Shown here: piece after piece, positions 27,341 to 36,230 of the stretch
Position numbering within the stretch: the first letter of the stretch is position 1
Layout: each line of letters starts with the position of its first letter
Program-made: the position numbers and the translations under genes
NCBI RefSeq assembly: GCF_014645135.1
Contig: NZ_BMLH01000007.1
Span: forward strand, 111,334-175,333
Direction: 5' to 3'
From: Rheinheimera tangshanensis
GTDB taxonomy: Bacteria; Pseudomonadota; Gammaproteobacteria; Enterobacterales; Alteromonadaceae
DNA length: 64,000 nucleotides
Notes under the pieces: model-generated
Told to the model about the DNA's origin: nothing
What the model saw: only the letters and a program-made list of their open reading frames with translations
Databases searched by the model: none

Positions 27341-29251
27341 TTAGACCCGGTTTTTGATTTCGGTAGTTAACTTAGTTACAAAGTCACTTACACTCATTTT
27401 TCCGAGGTCTTCGCCCTTCCGTGTTCTTAACGCGATATCACCGGCTTCAACTTCTTTGTCACCGACTACCACTAAATAAGGAACACGCTGTAGCGTGTGC
27501 TCGCGGATTTTAAAGCCTATCTTCTCATTTCTCAAGTCAGAAATTGCTCTAATACCATGAGATTTGAAAGTTTTTACTAAATCCTGCACATATTCGGCCT
27601 GATTATCGGTAATATTCATCACCACAACCTGAGTTGGGGCTAACCAGGCTGGGAAGAAGCCTGCATATTCTTCGATCAGAATACCGATAAAACGCTCCAG
27701 CGAGCCTAAAATCGCACGGTGGATCATCACTGGTACTTGTCTGTCGTTGCCTTCAGCAACAAAACTTGCACCTAAACGACCCGGTAAAGCGAAATCGAGC
27801 TGCACTGTACCACATTGCCAGGCGCGGCCTAAGCAATCGTGTAAAGTAAATTCAATTTTAGGGCCATAAAACGCACCTTCACCAGGTTGCAGGTCATAGG
27901 CTATGCCATTGGCATCCAAAGCTTCTGCTAACCCCTGCTCTGCACGGTGCCACATTTCGTCGGTACCAATGCGTTTTTCCGGGCGAGTGGATAATTTCAC
28001 CTGCACGTCTTTAAAACCAAAGGTGCTGTAGACGTCAAACACCATTTTGATACAGTTGGACACTTCAGCCTGCACCTGATCTTCAGTACAGAAGATATGG
28101 GCATCATCCTGAGTAAAACCACGCACACGCATCAGGCCGTGCAAACCACCTGACGGCTCGTTGCGGTGACAGCAACCAAACTCGGCCATACGCAGCGGTA
28201 AATCGCGGTATGATTTCAGGCCCTGGTTAAAAATCTGCACATGGCCAGGACAGTTCATTGGCTTGATGGCGTAATCACGGTTTTCAGAACTGGTGACAAA
28301 CATATTGTCTGAATACTTTTCCCAGTGACCTGATTTTTCCCACAGTACTTTGTCCATCATAAATGGACCTTTCACTTCCTGGTAATCGTATTGCGCCAAC
28401 TTTTCACGGACAAAAGTTTCCAGCTCGCGGAAAATAGTCCAGCCGTCGTTGTGCCAGAACACCATGCCTGGTGCTTCTTCCTGCCAGTGGAATAAACCTA
28501 AAGCTTTACCAATTTTACGGTGGTCACGTTTTTCCGCTTCTTCCAGTTGCAGTAAATAAGCAGCTAATTGCTTTTTATCTGCCCAGGCAGTGCCGTAAAT
28601 ACGTTGCAGCATTTTGTTTTTCGCGTCACCACGCCAGTACGCGCCCGCCACTTTCATCACCTTAAAGTGCTGACAGAAACGCATATTGGGCACGTGTGGG
28701 CCACGACACATGTCGATGTATTCTTCGTGATGGTATAAACCCGGCTGATCGTCTTTCGCGACGTTCTGATCGAGGATTTCCATCTTGTAGCTTTCGCCAC
28801 GCAGAGCGAAGGTGTCATAAGCCTGTTGCCAGCTTACTTTTTTCTTCACTACGTCATATTCGGTTTTGGCCAGTTGCAGCATGCGCTCTTCAAGTTGAGC
28901 TAAATCATCGCTGCTGATTGGACGGTCTAAATCCACATCGTAATAAAAGCCATTGTCGATAACAGGGCCAATCGCCATTTTGGTATTGGGCCATAACTGC
29001 TTAATCGCATGACCTAATAAGTGAGCGCAGGAGTGACGGATAATTTCCAGGCCTTCCTGATCTTTGGCGGTGACAATGCTTAAAGACGCATCGGCTGTGA
29101 TCAGCTCACAAGCGTCAACCAATTGGCCATTGATTTTGCCGGCTATGGTGGCTTTCGCCAGACCTGGGCCTATGTCTTTGGCAACGTCTAATACAGATAA
29201 AGGGGCGTCAAATGAACGCTGACTACCGTCAGGTAAAGTAATAACTGGCAT
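27341..29251 (-). CDS. thrS: Threonyl-tRNA synthetase
   Basis: A 636-residue class II aminoacyl-tRNA synthetase that charges tRNA-Thr. It has an N-terminal TGS domain ([14 protein letters not shown]), an editing domain with [10 protein letters not shown], the zinc-site Cys in KPMNCPGHV, class II motif 2 (the [22 protein letters not shown] region) and an anticodon-binding C terminus. Length matches E. coli ThrS (642). It heads the thrS-infC-rpmI-rplT cluster and ends 27 bases before the infC start codon. Confidence 0.98.
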   Translation of the reverse strand: MPVITLPDGSQRSFDAPLSVLDVAKDIGPGLAKATIAGKINGQLVDACELITADASLSIVTAKDQEGLEIIRHSCAHLLGHAIKQLWPNTKMAIGPVIDNGFYYDVDLDRPISSDDLAQLEERMLQLAKTEYDVVKKKVSWQQAYDTFALRGESYKMEILDQNVAKDDQPGLYHHEEYIDMCRGPHVPNMRFCQHFKVMKVAGAYWRGDAKNKMLQRIYGTAWADKKQLAAYLLQLEEAEKRDHRKIGKALGLFHWQEEAPGMVFWHNDGWTIFRELETFVREKLAQYDYQEVKGPFMMDKVLWEKSGHWEKYSDNMFVTSSENRDYAIKPMNCPGHVQIFNQGLKSYRDLPLRMAEFGCCHRNEPSGGLHGLMRVRGFTQDDAHIFCTEDQVQAEVSNCIKMVFDVYSTFGFKDVQVKLSTRPEKRIGTDEMWHRAEQGLAEALDANGIAYDLQPGEGAFYGPKIEFTLHDCLGRAWQCGTVQLDFALPGRLGASFVAEGNDRQVPVMIHRAILGSLERFIGILIEEYAGFFPAWLAPTQVVVMNITDNQAEYVQDLVKTFKSHGIRAISDLRNEKIGFKIREHTLQRVPYLVVVGDKEVEAGDIALRTRKGEDLGKMSVSDFVTKLTTEIKNRV

Positions 29252-29597
29252 GATAAGTCCTCACAGTGGTGGCCTATACCAAAGGTCACATGTTGATTCA
29301 ATTTAAATTAAGGGAATGCCTTTTGCGGTTCAACCTTACGAGCGGTAGAACAAAACAGTACAATACGTAGTTGTCTCTGCTTTTAACAAAAAGCGGCTGC
29401 ATCATAACAGCTGCGATACTTTATCGGCAACAACATAGGCTACAAGGAACAAAACGGCAGCATAAAGATAGGTCTGATCTTCGCCTGATGCAGCTTTAAC
29501 GCCTACACTGAAACGAACAGGAGCTCACTAACGGAAGGACCCGCGGATAGTCAGTCGCCAGCGCTTGCTGCAACAGGCGTTGGTAAACGGAGGATCT
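29252..29597. other. Leader of thrS and divergent upstream region of the CPXCG gene
   Basis: About 346 bases without a supported protein gene. The part near 29252-29400 should hold the thrS promoter and 5' leader. A thrS operator of the E. coli type could be here, but I could not establish its folding by eye. Near the other end, CCAGCGC at 29558-29564 can pair (with one G-U) with GCGTTGG at 29577-29583, making a small hairpin just before the CPXCG ribosome-binding site. Confidence 0.5.
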
Positions 29598-29798
29598 ATG
29601 GACTTACTGCATAAAACTATTCTTTGCCCTTTCTGTGGTCATCCCACTCCTATCACCCTGGATATCAGCGGCGACGATCAGGACGACATTGAAGATTGCA
29701 GCAACTGCTGCAACCCTATTCATGTACAGACTCATAAAGATGAGTTGCATAATAAAGTGCAGGTGTTTATCGACGCTGAAGATGAGCAGTATTATTAG
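29598..29798 (+). CDS. CPXCG motif-containing cysteine-rich protein
   Basis: A 66-residue protein with two Cys pairs, CPFCGHP near residue 10 and CSNCCNP near residue 34, the layout of the small CPXCG cysteine-rich family that probably binds zinc. The C-terminal third is acidic. I chose the ATG at 29598 because GGAGG lies four bases upstream. A longer frame adds 11 unsupported residues. It is convergent with ribE, whose end is only five bases away. Function is unknown. Confidence 0.85.
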   Translation: MDLLHKTILCPFCGHPTPITLDISGDDQDDIEDCSNCCNPIHVQTHKDELHNKVQVFIDAEDEQYY

Positions 29799-29803
29799 TC
29801 AGA

Positions 29804-30427
29804 TCAGGCATTTCTGGCAGCAAGCACCCGTTCAACCGTATCCACAATAGTAACGGTTTGCTGGTCCAATTCGATATTCACTCTATCGCCCGCTTTGCGT
29901 TGACCTAACGTAGTGACTTCGAGAGTTTCTGGTATTAAATGCAAGCTGAAACTTGTGTCTGTCACTTCGCCTACCGTCAGGCTAATGCCATCAATACTGA
30001 TAAAACCTTTGCTGAGCACATAGTTTTTAAATTCAGGTTTGAGCTCAATATCCACCCGCCAGTTCGAACCAGTTTGGCTGACAGCTAAAATAGTCGCAGT
30101 ACCATGCACATGGCCTGACACCAAATGCCCACCAATTTCACGACCAAAAGTTAAAGAACGCTCAAAGTTTACCAATGAGCCACTAGTTAAAGCACCTAAG
30201 TTAGTTTTGATTAAGGTTTCGTCTATTACATCAAAACTCACCCAACCTAAAGGCTCAAGCAGACTGAATTCGGTAGCCGTTAAACAAGTACCATTCACCG
30301 AGATACTGGCGCCCCGCTCCAGGTTTTGCAGCAACTGCACAGGTACTGCAAGAGTTAAGCGACGAAACTGCTCTTGGTCGCTGATTTCACTGACTTTAAC
30401 TTTTGCCTGCACTATTCCGGTAAACAT
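29804..30427 (-). CDS. ribE: Riboflavin synthase alpha subunit
   Basis: A 207-residue protein that dismutates two lumazine molecules to riboflavin. It starts with MFTGIVQAK, the invariant riboflavin synthase N terminus, and has two similar lumazine-binding repeats (around 1-95 and 96-190), each with a G-x-S-(V/L)-x(2)-N/D-G-type segment (ASISVNGTCLT and GFISIDGISLT). It diverges from the MATE gene across a 57-base gap, an arrangement seen in many gammaproteobacteria. No FMN riboswitch fits in that gap. Confidence 0.95.
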   Translation of the reverse strand: MFTGIVQAKVKVSEISDQEQFRRLTLAVPVQLLQNLERGASISVNGTCLTATEFSLLEPLGWVSFDVIDETLIKTNLGALTSGSLVNFERSLTFGREIGGHLVSGHVHGTATILAVSQTGSNWRVDIELKPEFKNYVLSKGFISIDGISLTVGEVTDTSFSLHLIPETLEVTTLGQRKAGDRVNIELDQQTVTIVDTVERVLAARNA

Positions 30428-30484
30428 AAGGCCCCTGCTGTGCTATCTTTACGGCGTTTTTTCGCCTGTCTGACAAGAGTTGTT

Positions 30485-31873
30485 ATGTTACCTTTTTCCC
30501 GCTTTGAAGCAAAAACCATTCTGAAATTATCCGGCCCTACTATGCTGGCTCAGCTGACCCAAACCATGATGTTTGTGATTGATACCATTATGGCTGGTCG
30601 TGTCAGTGCGCTGGATATGGCTGCTATTGCTGTCGCTTCTGCCATTTGGCTACCGATTATTCTGACCTTGCAGGGGCTATTGCTGGCACTGACGCCTATC
30701 ATTTCTCAGCTTTATGGTGCGAAAAACCATAAGGCCATTCCGCATAATGCGCTGCAAGGATTTTATCTGGCGATGGTACTGGCGACTGTGATTGTCATAG
30801 CTATGCAGTATATCCACTTGCCGTTGCAGTACTTGTCGATGGAAGAAAACCTGCGTGCCAAAGCAGTCGATTATCTGGTCTATGTCAGCTACGGCGTTTA
30901 TCCGGCCGCTGGTTATATGATCTTCCGTAATCTGTTTGAAGGCATAGGCAATACCAAAGCCACCATGTGGATAGCTTTTGTCGGTATTCTGGTCAATATT
31001 CCGGCCAACTATGTGTTTATTTATGGCAAGTTGGGTATGCCAGCTTTAGGTGGCGCTGGTTGTGGTGTGGCGACGTCTTTAGTTTTTCTGGCGATGTTTA
31101 TTGCCATCACTATTTATGCTTTCAGAAGCCGTAGCACAGCGCTTTATATGAAAAAGCCCGATCACCTCAAACCCAATAGCAAAGATTTATGGCATATCAT
31201 CGCGATAGGTACGCCTATCGCCTTTTCGCTATTTTTTGAAGTGACTTTGTTCTCTTCTATCCCGCTGATGATTGTGCATTTAGGCCCTATAGTGGTGGCC
31301 GGTCATCAAATTGCCAATAACTACAGTGCTTTGGTGTTTATGTTGCCGATGAGTATGGGTATGGCAACGACGATACGGGTCGGTCATCTGGTCGGCAGTA
31401 ACGATGTGCAGGAGCTGAAAAAAGCCGTATCAACCGCTGTGCAACTGGCGATGATGATGGCTGTAGGTATAGCGCTGGTGACTTATTTTGGTCGTTTTTT
31501 AGTGGCGTCGCTCTACTCTACCGACCCAGCCGTATTGGCAGTCGCTACCTCTATTCTGGTTCTGGCCTGCTTCTACCAGATATCTGATGCGATACAGGTG
31601 GTGTCAGCCTGTGCCTTACGCGGCTTAAAACACACCAAACCTATCTTTTTTATCACCTTTGTTGCCTATTGGCCGATCGGTTTTGGTTTGGGCACTGTAT
31701 TAGGTTTAACAGACTGGATTTTGCCCAAGATGGGCGCTCATGGCTTTTGGATTGGTATTATTGTCGGTTTATCCTGCGCTGCTGTGATGTTAGCGCTTAT
31801 TCTAAAAAACCAAATCAGGCGATTAGAAGATGGCAAAATTTTACAGCAGCAACAGTCAGCGGCCTCTCATTAA
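30485..31873 (+). CDS. norM: MATE family multidrug efflux transporter, NorM-like
   Basis: A 462-residue membrane protein with about 12 helices, a length typical of NorM/MdtK (about 457). It would export cationic drugs in exchange for Na+ or H+. Motifs include KLSGPTMLAQLTQTMMFVIDTIMAGR near the start and GVATSLVFL and AGHQIANNYSALVFMLPMSMG, characteristic of MATE repeats. The ATG at 30485 gives the family N terminus; a longer frame reads into the ribE promoter. Its end overlaps the next gene by 44 bases. Confidence 0.92.
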   Translation: MLPFSRFEAKTILKLSGPTMLAQLTQTMMFVIDTIMAGRVSALDMAAIAVASAIWLPIILTLQGLLLALTPIISQLYGAKNHKAIPHNALQGFYLAMVLATVIVIAMQYIHLPLQYLSMEENLRAKAVDYLVYVSYGVYPAAGYMIFRNLFEGIGNTKATMWIAFVGILVNIPANYVFIYGKLGMPALGGAGCGVATSLVFLAMFIAITIYAFRSRSTALYMKKPDHLKPNSKDLWHIIAIGTPIAFSLFFEVTLFSSIPLMIVHLGPIVVAGHQIANNYSALVFMLPMSMGMATTIRVGHLVGSNDVQELKKAVSTAVQLAMMMAVGIALVTYFGRFLVASLYSTDPAVLAVATSILVLACFYQISDAIQVVSACALRGLKHTKPIFFITFVAYWPIGFGLGTVLGLTDWILPKMGAHGFWIGIIVGLSCAAVMLALILKNQIRRLEDGKILQQQQSAASH

Positions 31874-32861
31874 AGTACTGAATCTGCTTGCTGCTGTTTT
31901 TGTGCTTAGTGGCTGCAGCGATCCGGCCCTATCTCTTATGGACGACTATGCCAAACGGCTTGGTCGTACTTTAGCACTGGAGCTACAAGACCCAGCGCCG
32001 CTGGATTTAAAGCCCCTTCCTTCCATCACAGCAACCAGAGCCGATATAGCAGAAACCAGCATTACTCTGGTTGAGTTAGTGGCGAGCCGAGCCTGTGGCC
32101 TGGATGTATTGCTGGGCGAGCGTAATAGCAGCCTGGGCAAGGTTATGCCGCCAAGCCAACGTCTGAAATACGAACTGGCGTTTTTAAAACAAGTGCAGCC
32201 TTGTTTAACCCATCCGGATATAGCGCCCGATTTACAACAAAAACTTGCTGCTATTGCCTCTGACAAAACCACACAAATCGATAAACATTGGCAAAATTTT
32301 TTGCAGCAGGATGAGACTTTACGTCAACAACTGCATCCCTACCGTAGCTTGTCAGAACCCAATTCAGTCGCAGGCGTGGCTGAAACTATGCAAGCCTTAC
32401 ATTCCTTGCTTACGCTGCAAAAAAGTATTGTCGAGCAGAACTGGCAGCAGGCCAGCAGCATCAATCCAGAGCAGGCATTAGAAGCTTTATACAAGGCCAA
32501 TACACTAAGTCAGTTGCAACAAAGCTTGCGCTTTAGCCAGAACTGGCTGCAAAGCGTCAATCAGCAGTTAGAACAGCTTGATCTAAAAGTGGTGTGCCCA
32601 GCCGGTAAACACTCAGACAAAGCAGAGATTCTGAATACCATTTTACTGCAGTATTTTATCGGCAAAGTGCAGGTGTATCTGGCACAGGTGGATGGCACTT
32701 ATCAGCAATTGTATCCGCTATTGCAGCAGCTGTATCAAGGAACCGCTCTCGAGCAACCTATTTCACAGCGCTTTGAGGTGCCAAATACTGAATTAAAAGC
32801 AGAGTTAAAACGCCATGTCATTTGGTGGAAAGCAGTACAGCAGCAGTGTCCAAAAACTTAA
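31830..32861 (+). CDS. DUF3080 family lipoprotein
   Basis: A 343-residue protein with a lipoprotein signal (hydrophobic segment then LSGC at about residues 26-29). Its body is helical and Gln/Leu-rich, and I recognise it as the DUF3080 family, known from marine gammaproteobacteria and without assigned function. Visible landmarks are LMDDYAKRLGR just after the lipid anchor, SRACGLDVLLGERNSSLGKVM, and VCPAGKHSDKAEIL. It starts inside the MATE gene in another frame, which suggests coupled translation. A palindrome follows its stop by two bases. Confidence 0.8.
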   Translation: MAKFYSSNSQRPLIKVLNLLAAVFVLSGCSDPALSLMDDYAKRLGRTLALELQDPAPLDLKPLPSITATRADIAETSITLVELVASRACGLDVLLGERNSSLGKVMPPSQRLKYELAFLKQVQPCLTHPDIAPDLQQKLAAIASDKTTQIDKHWQNFLQQDETLRQQLHPYRSLSEPNSVAGVAETMQALHSLLTLQKSIVEQNWQQASSINPEQALEALYKANTLSQLQQSLRFSQNWLQSVNQQLEQLDLKVVCPAGKHSDKAEILNTILLQYFIGKVQVYLAQVDGTYQQLYPLLQQLYQGTALEQPISQRFEVPNTELKAELKRHVIWWKAVQQQCPKT

Positions 32862-32863
32862 AA

Positions 32864-32910
32864 TGGGGTCAGATCACATTGTTAACAGTTAACAATGTGA
32901 TCTGACCCCA
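32864..32910. repeat. 47-bp near-perfect palindrome between convergent stops, REP-like
   Basis: Two 23-bp arms, exact complements, surround a single central A at 32887. Each arm reads TGGGGTCAGATCACATTG followed by TTAAC. The element begins two bases after the DUF3080 stop and ends three bases before the stop of the opposite gene, with A/T tracts on the outside. It would fold as a strong bidirectional terminator. The GGGGTCAGA ends resemble those that I associate with REP-type elements moved by Y1 (RAYT) transposases. That origin is inference. Confidence 0.85.
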
Positions 32911-32913
32911 ATT

Positions 32914-33810
32914 TTACATTTCAATGTATTGCGGCCAGCCTAACAGCGGATTCAACATCCCCTGTTTATGCTCATAAGCATCCCGACGTTCTGGCGATGC
33001 ATTCTCTGCCAGTAATTTTTTATACCCTTTGGCAAATTGCAAAGTACGTACCAGAGCAGTATAGAAATTATCCCCCAGCTCCACAGTCACTGCTTCTGAA
33101 TAACCAGCAGGTAATAAGCTAAGCACCTGTTCGGTATGAGCTTTGAGAAAGGTTACGTCAAACCATTCCTCGGCCAGTTCGATATCGCGTAACCGCTGTT
33201 TTAAATCCTGTTTGACCTTGCCGCCCTTAGTGCAAAGGCGATACAACACCACTTCGGCCAGCATATCTTCCAGGTTAAAGTGCTCGAACGGATCCAACTG
33301 CGTATGGTAGAAATAGGTTTGTTTCACCACACTGATGGCCTGACGGCGACGTGATTCGCGCAGCGCCTGCTGATACACCTGCACACCCTGCCACTCTTCG
33401 ATGTCTGGTGGACTGGCGATGTCCTGCAACAACTGCTCTTCCACCTCACCGTATAAGGATTTACGGTTGGACACCTGTTGGCTGACCTGCGACAACATGC
33501 TCCAGCCTTTTTGGAAAGGTTTAACTATACCTTCAGGGCTAACCAGCAAGGCCAATGCTTTATCCAAATCATGACCGGACAGTTCTGCCAGGCCTAAACT
33601 CGCCACACCAATAATATCGTGGGCTGCTTGTTCCAACAGATGCATTTTGTATTTGTTGTAAAACTTGTCAGCAAACTTCAGGCTCATCAGCACAGCTTTA
33701 CTTTTCACCTGTTCCAGCTGCGCTTGTGAGAGTTTTTGCTCTGCTTTGGCGTAGTTCAATACCTTGGTTAGAAAAGGTCCCTGATTGGCATCCCGCACCA
33801 CTAACTGCAT
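32914..33810 (-). CDS. Unrecognised helical protein, fourth gene of J-domain operon
   Basis: A 298-residue soluble protein that I do not recognise. It appears mostly alpha-helical, with no signal peptide or membrane segment. It contains Lys/Leu-rich N-terminal helices, a central basic stretch (RESRRRQAISVVKQ), an ED-rich segment around FNLEDMLAEVVLYRL, and a C-terminal part ending GMLNPLLGWPQYIEM. It lies 25 bases downstream of the 253-residue gene and should be the last member of the J-domain operon. Its stop sits at the palindrome at 32864-32910. No catalytic motif was found. Confidence 0.6.
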   Translation of the reverse strand: MQLVVRDANQGPFLTKVLNYAKAEQKLSQAQLEQVKSKAVLMSLKFADKFYNKYKMHLLEQAAHDIIGVASLGLAELSGHDLDKALALLVSPEGIVKPFQKGWSMLSQVSQQVSNRKSLYGEVEEQLLQDIASPPDIEEWQGVQVYQQALRESRRRQAISVVKQTYFYHTQLDPFEHFNLEDMLAEVVLYRLCTKGGKVKQDLKQRLRDIELAEEWFDVTFLKAHTEQVLSLLPAGYSEAVTVELGDNFYTALVRTLQFAKGYKKLLAENASPERRDAYEHKQGMLNPLLGWPQYIEM

Positions 33811-33835
33811 AACTGATCCTTTACTGATCTAAAGC

Positions 33836-34597
33836 TTAATCGAGGAAACTAAACATATCATCCACTTCGGCGTATTCGTCTGTGGATTGGTTTTTCTCTT
33901 TGGCTTGCATCACCAGCTCAGCTGCGAACTTATTGATAATGTGCTCCCAGCCGGAGTTTTCGTTACGCACCAGATTTTTAATGGCCTCTTCCACCTGCGG
34001 TGTCAATTGGCGGATCAGTGCTAATAAACTGCGTGGGTCATCATAACCTAAACCATGCACCTCTTCATTCAGATGGCGTTCGGTGTAGCTGATGGCTTCT
34101 TCTAAATCTTGCTCTTCTTCATGCAGTAAATCATGCACTTCGTCTTCGTCTTCAATCACTTCTCCGCGGTACAGCTCAATAAAAGGAATAGACAAATAAA
34201 ACAAGCCGGCCGGATCTTCAGCTATGGCTTCGAGAATTTCAGCCTGCTTGGTTTCGCTGTCCTGAGTACGGATAAGATAAGTTAAAAAATCAAAAGTATG
34301 CTGCTTCAAATCGTCCGCATTGTTTTTGATTTTCTCTTCCCAGTACAAAGGCTGCTGGCAGACGATGTCGCGGATTTTTTCTGGTGTCATCAGTTCAGAA
34401 ATAATTGAAGGAAACGAAATATCATGCTGACTGTTAATTTGAGTCAGAGTCACAATATCTATGTTTTCAATCACTTCAACCAGCTGAGCATCAGACATGG
34501 TATTGGCCATCAGCTCAAACTTTTTACTGGCCTGTTTCGGCTCAACTATGGCAAGTTCTTTAATTTCTGCCACAGCAATTTCAATCAGACTATTCAT
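33836..34597 (-). CDS. Unrecognised acidic helical protein, third gene of J-domain operon
   Basis: A 253-residue soluble protein not assigned to a family. It is acidic and helical with the look of an adaptor: VEVIENIDIVTLTQINSQH, then a very acidic middle (GEVIEDEDEVHDLLHEEEQD) and a tail ending YAEVDDMFSFLD. It has no signal peptide or membrane segment. Its start overlaps the stop of the 184-residue gene by one base, showing translational coupling. The C-terminal DDMFSFLD could be a short linear binding motif, which is speculation. Confidence 0.6.
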   Translation of the reverse strand: MNSLIEIAVAEIKELAIVEPKQASKKFELMANTMSDAQLVEVIENIDIVTLTQINSQHDISFPSIISELMTPEKIRDIVCQQPLYWEEKIKNNADDLKQHTFDFLTYLIRTQDSETKQAEILEAIAEDPAGLFYLSIPFIELYRGEVIEDEDEVHDLLHEEEQDLEEAISYTERHLNEEVHGLGYDDPRSLLALIRQLTPQVEEAIKNLVRNENSGWEHIINKFAAELVMQAKEKNQSTDEYAEVDDMFSFLD

Positions 34598-35151
34598 CAG
34601 CGACCTTCCCGGTTAAAGGTAATTTCATCGTACTGGTCATCGTACCCTTCTTCTTCGTCGTCACGGCCTTCGTAATCATCATCAGCTTCGTTACGATAAG
34701 AGGACTCGTCAGAATCTTCATCTTCGTCATCAAAGTTATCACGTGGACCTGGCGCTGCTGCGATGTGTTTATTCAGCATAAACAGCACGGCGCAGCTTTC
34801 AATCAGTAAATCCTCGTTAAATTCACGGATGGTTTTGACCAGTGGTAAATCAGCATTATTAAAAGCTACAGAAGTTTTAAACTCATCCCAGACTGGCATG
34901 GTGTTTTTATTAAGCCAGGCGGCCCATTTCAGCGTAGCCTCAGGGGTAAATTTTACGCGACCATAAAGCGCGACCGGCAAATATTCAGGCACTGAATGCA
35001 ACATCTTCGGATCAGCCTGCAAAATAGCTTTGATTTGGCTGGTAAATTTTTCCAGCGCTTTTGGTGTGTCCGGATCGTTGTAGGATTCAATATTTTCGTA
35101 AGCGTCAGTTTTTAACGCTTCTAAACGGTTTTTGTCGAATGTTTTGCTCAT
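34597..35151 (-). CDS. Unrecognised protein with long acidic tail, second gene of J-domain operon
   Basis: A 184-residue protein. The first 130 residues are helical. From about residue 137 a disordered, strongly acidic tail begins (NFDDEDEDSDESSY ... DDEEEGYDDQYDE). Such tails often mask basic clients or bind chaperones, but no role is established. It starts five bases after the J-domain gene and overlaps the next gene by one base, so the three are one transcriptional and translational unit. I recognise no domain. Confidence 0.6.
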   Translation of the reverse strand: MSKTFDKNRLEALKTDAYENIESYNDPDTPKALEKFTSQIKAILQADPKMLHSVPEYLPVALYGRVKFTPEATLKWAAWLNKNTMPVWDEFKTSVAFNNADLPLVKTIREFNEDLLIESCAVLFMLNKHIAAAPGPRDNFDDEDEDSDESSYRNEADDDYEGRDDEEEGYDDQYDEITFNREGR

Positions 35152-35156
35152 CAGTT

Positions 35157-35453
35157 TTAGCCTTTTACGGACGGGTAATAACTATCCCACAGCTCTTTCA
35201 TGGCTGCAGTCGGGTCCGGCACTATCACATTATTAAAATCTTTGATAAAAGCCGCGCGTTTTTTGGCATCAGACAATACATCATAGGCTTCTTTCACCTT
35301 TTGTAATTGCTCTGCAGCTTGCTCTTTTTCATCGTCGCTTAAATTCAGCAGTTTATCCGGGTGGTATTTATTGGATAAGCGCTTATAGGCTTTTTTAATC
35401 TCATCTTCATTGGCGTTTGCTTTAACGCCCAAAATGCGAAAATAATTAATCAT
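35157..35453 (-). CDS. Small J-domain protein (DnaJ-like co-chaperone)
   Basis: A 98-residue protein made almost only of a J-domain: MINYFRILGVKANANEDEIKKAY is helix I-II, the HPD motif is at 31-33, and VKEAYDVLSDAKKRAAF is helix III-IV. The HPD loop stimulates ATP hydrolysis by DnaK-type Hsp70. It lacks the Gly/Phe and zinc domains of DnaJ, so client choice must come from elsewhere, possibly from the three unknown proteins encoded directly downstream. It is the first gene of this operon. Confidence 0.88.
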   Translation of the reverse strand: MINYFRILGVKANANEDEIKKAYKRLSNKYHPDKLLNLSDDEKEQAAEQLQKVKEAYDVLSDAKKRAAFIKDFNNVIVPDPTAAMKELWDSYYPSVKG

Positions 35454-35575
35454 TCACTATCCATTGAGTTAACACATAAGCCCTGAGTGACAAAATAGCT
35501 CTCAAGCTAAAGTACGGCGATTCTAACAGAAAACTGCATCACTGCAGCAGGTCAATCAGTCTGGGAGCAAGCCTT

Positions 35576-35862
35576 TTAGCATTTCAATGTCCGTAGCTGA
35601 TACTCCGGCCTCACTAAAATGCTGCGGCTATGATCGTCCGTGTTACCTATCAACAAATTAAGCAACATGCGGCGATACAGCTCTTCGCTGTCCGAGGGAC
35701 CACTACTGTACTGTCGCAGAATTTCAGCAAGTGCCGGATAACCATAGCTGGTTTTTAGCGATTTTCTTTTTGGCCTGATGGCGCGATAAACTAAAAGCCA
35801 AGGCTAAATCACAGCATCCTGTTGCAAAGCTTCAACAAAGACATAACAACTGGGGTTTTAGC
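35576..35862 (-). pseudogene. Decayed hipA-like kinase fragment
   Basis: Reading the minus strand downstream of the HipB-like gene gives a frame broken by a TAG near 35805, followed by about 75 codons ending at TAA 35578-35576. This frame includes TSYGYPALAEILRQYSSG and RRMLLNLLIGNTDDHSRSI. The NxLIGNTDDH segment is the hallmark of the HipA kinase C-terminal lobe. Only a short C-terminal piece survives. The N-terminal subdomain and the ATP-binding parts before it are missing and no start codon fits. The gene is therefore a remnant beside a seemingly intact hipB-like gene. Confidence 0.75.
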
Positions 35863-35865
35863 GGA

Positions 35866-36150
35866 TCAGAAATCATTGTCCAGCCTTGGCCCTGAATGCC
35901 GGAAACGTTGCCGTTGTTGCTGATCCTGTTGACTCAACCAGTCGGCGAAAGAGCCTGCCAGTCCCAACACCAATATTGCCTGCAAATAGGTGCCTACGGC
36001 TACCTGAGCACAGCCATTCTCTAATGCAGAGACAGTAGAACGTCCGACGCCAAGACGTTTGGCGAACTGGCTCTGACTTTCGCGTTCAGCCCGGCAACTC
36101 TGAATGAGTGAGCCCCACTGTTTCAAAAGTAAATCAACGGAGTTTTGCAT
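35866..36150 (-). CDS. HipB-like XRE-family transcriptional regulator
   Basis: A 94-residue protein with an XRE helix-turn-helix: SQSQFAKRLGVGRSTVSALENG at about 26-47 shows the QxxLAxxxGVxRxTVSxLE pattern. The C-terminal 30 residues are Gln/Arg-rich. It resembles the DNA-binding antitoxin HipB of HipBA modules. A perfect palindrome lies just upstream at 36154-36185, probably its own operator. The partner hipA downstream is only a fragment, so this would be an orphan antitoxin or a repurposed regulator. Confidence 0.8.
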   Translation of the reverse strand: MQNSVDLLLKQWGSLIQSCRAERESQSQFAKRLGVGRSTVSALENGCAQVAVGTYLQAILVLGLAGSFADWLSQQDQQQRQRFRHSGPRLDNDF

Positions 36151-36153
36151 GAT

Positions 36154-36185
36154 ATAACAGTCATTATTTACTTAATGACTGTTAT
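36154..36185. promoter_or_regulatory. Palindromic operator upstream of the HipB-like gene
   Basis: Two perfect 13-bp arms, ATAACAGTCATTA and its complement, flank a 6-base centre TTTACT. The element begins four bases before the start codon of the HipB-like gene, suiting autorepression. The sequence differs from the E. coli HipB operator (TATCC-N8-GGATA), so the binding specificity is inferred only from symmetry and position. Confidence 0.72.
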
Positions 36186-36230
36186 GGTAGACAGGGCCCA
36201 AACCTGGTACAGAAAAAAGCCTGTGAGTGA

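Noticed and set aside
30374-30484. Upstream extension of the MATE gene over the ribE promoter
   Set aside because: It would run through the start of ribE on the other strand and adds 37 residues unlike MATE proteins; the ATG at 30485 fits the family.
30428-30484. Possible FMN riboswitch before ribE
   Set aside because: The gap to the divergent MATE gene is only 57 bases, too short for the RFN element, and none of its conserved parts were seen.
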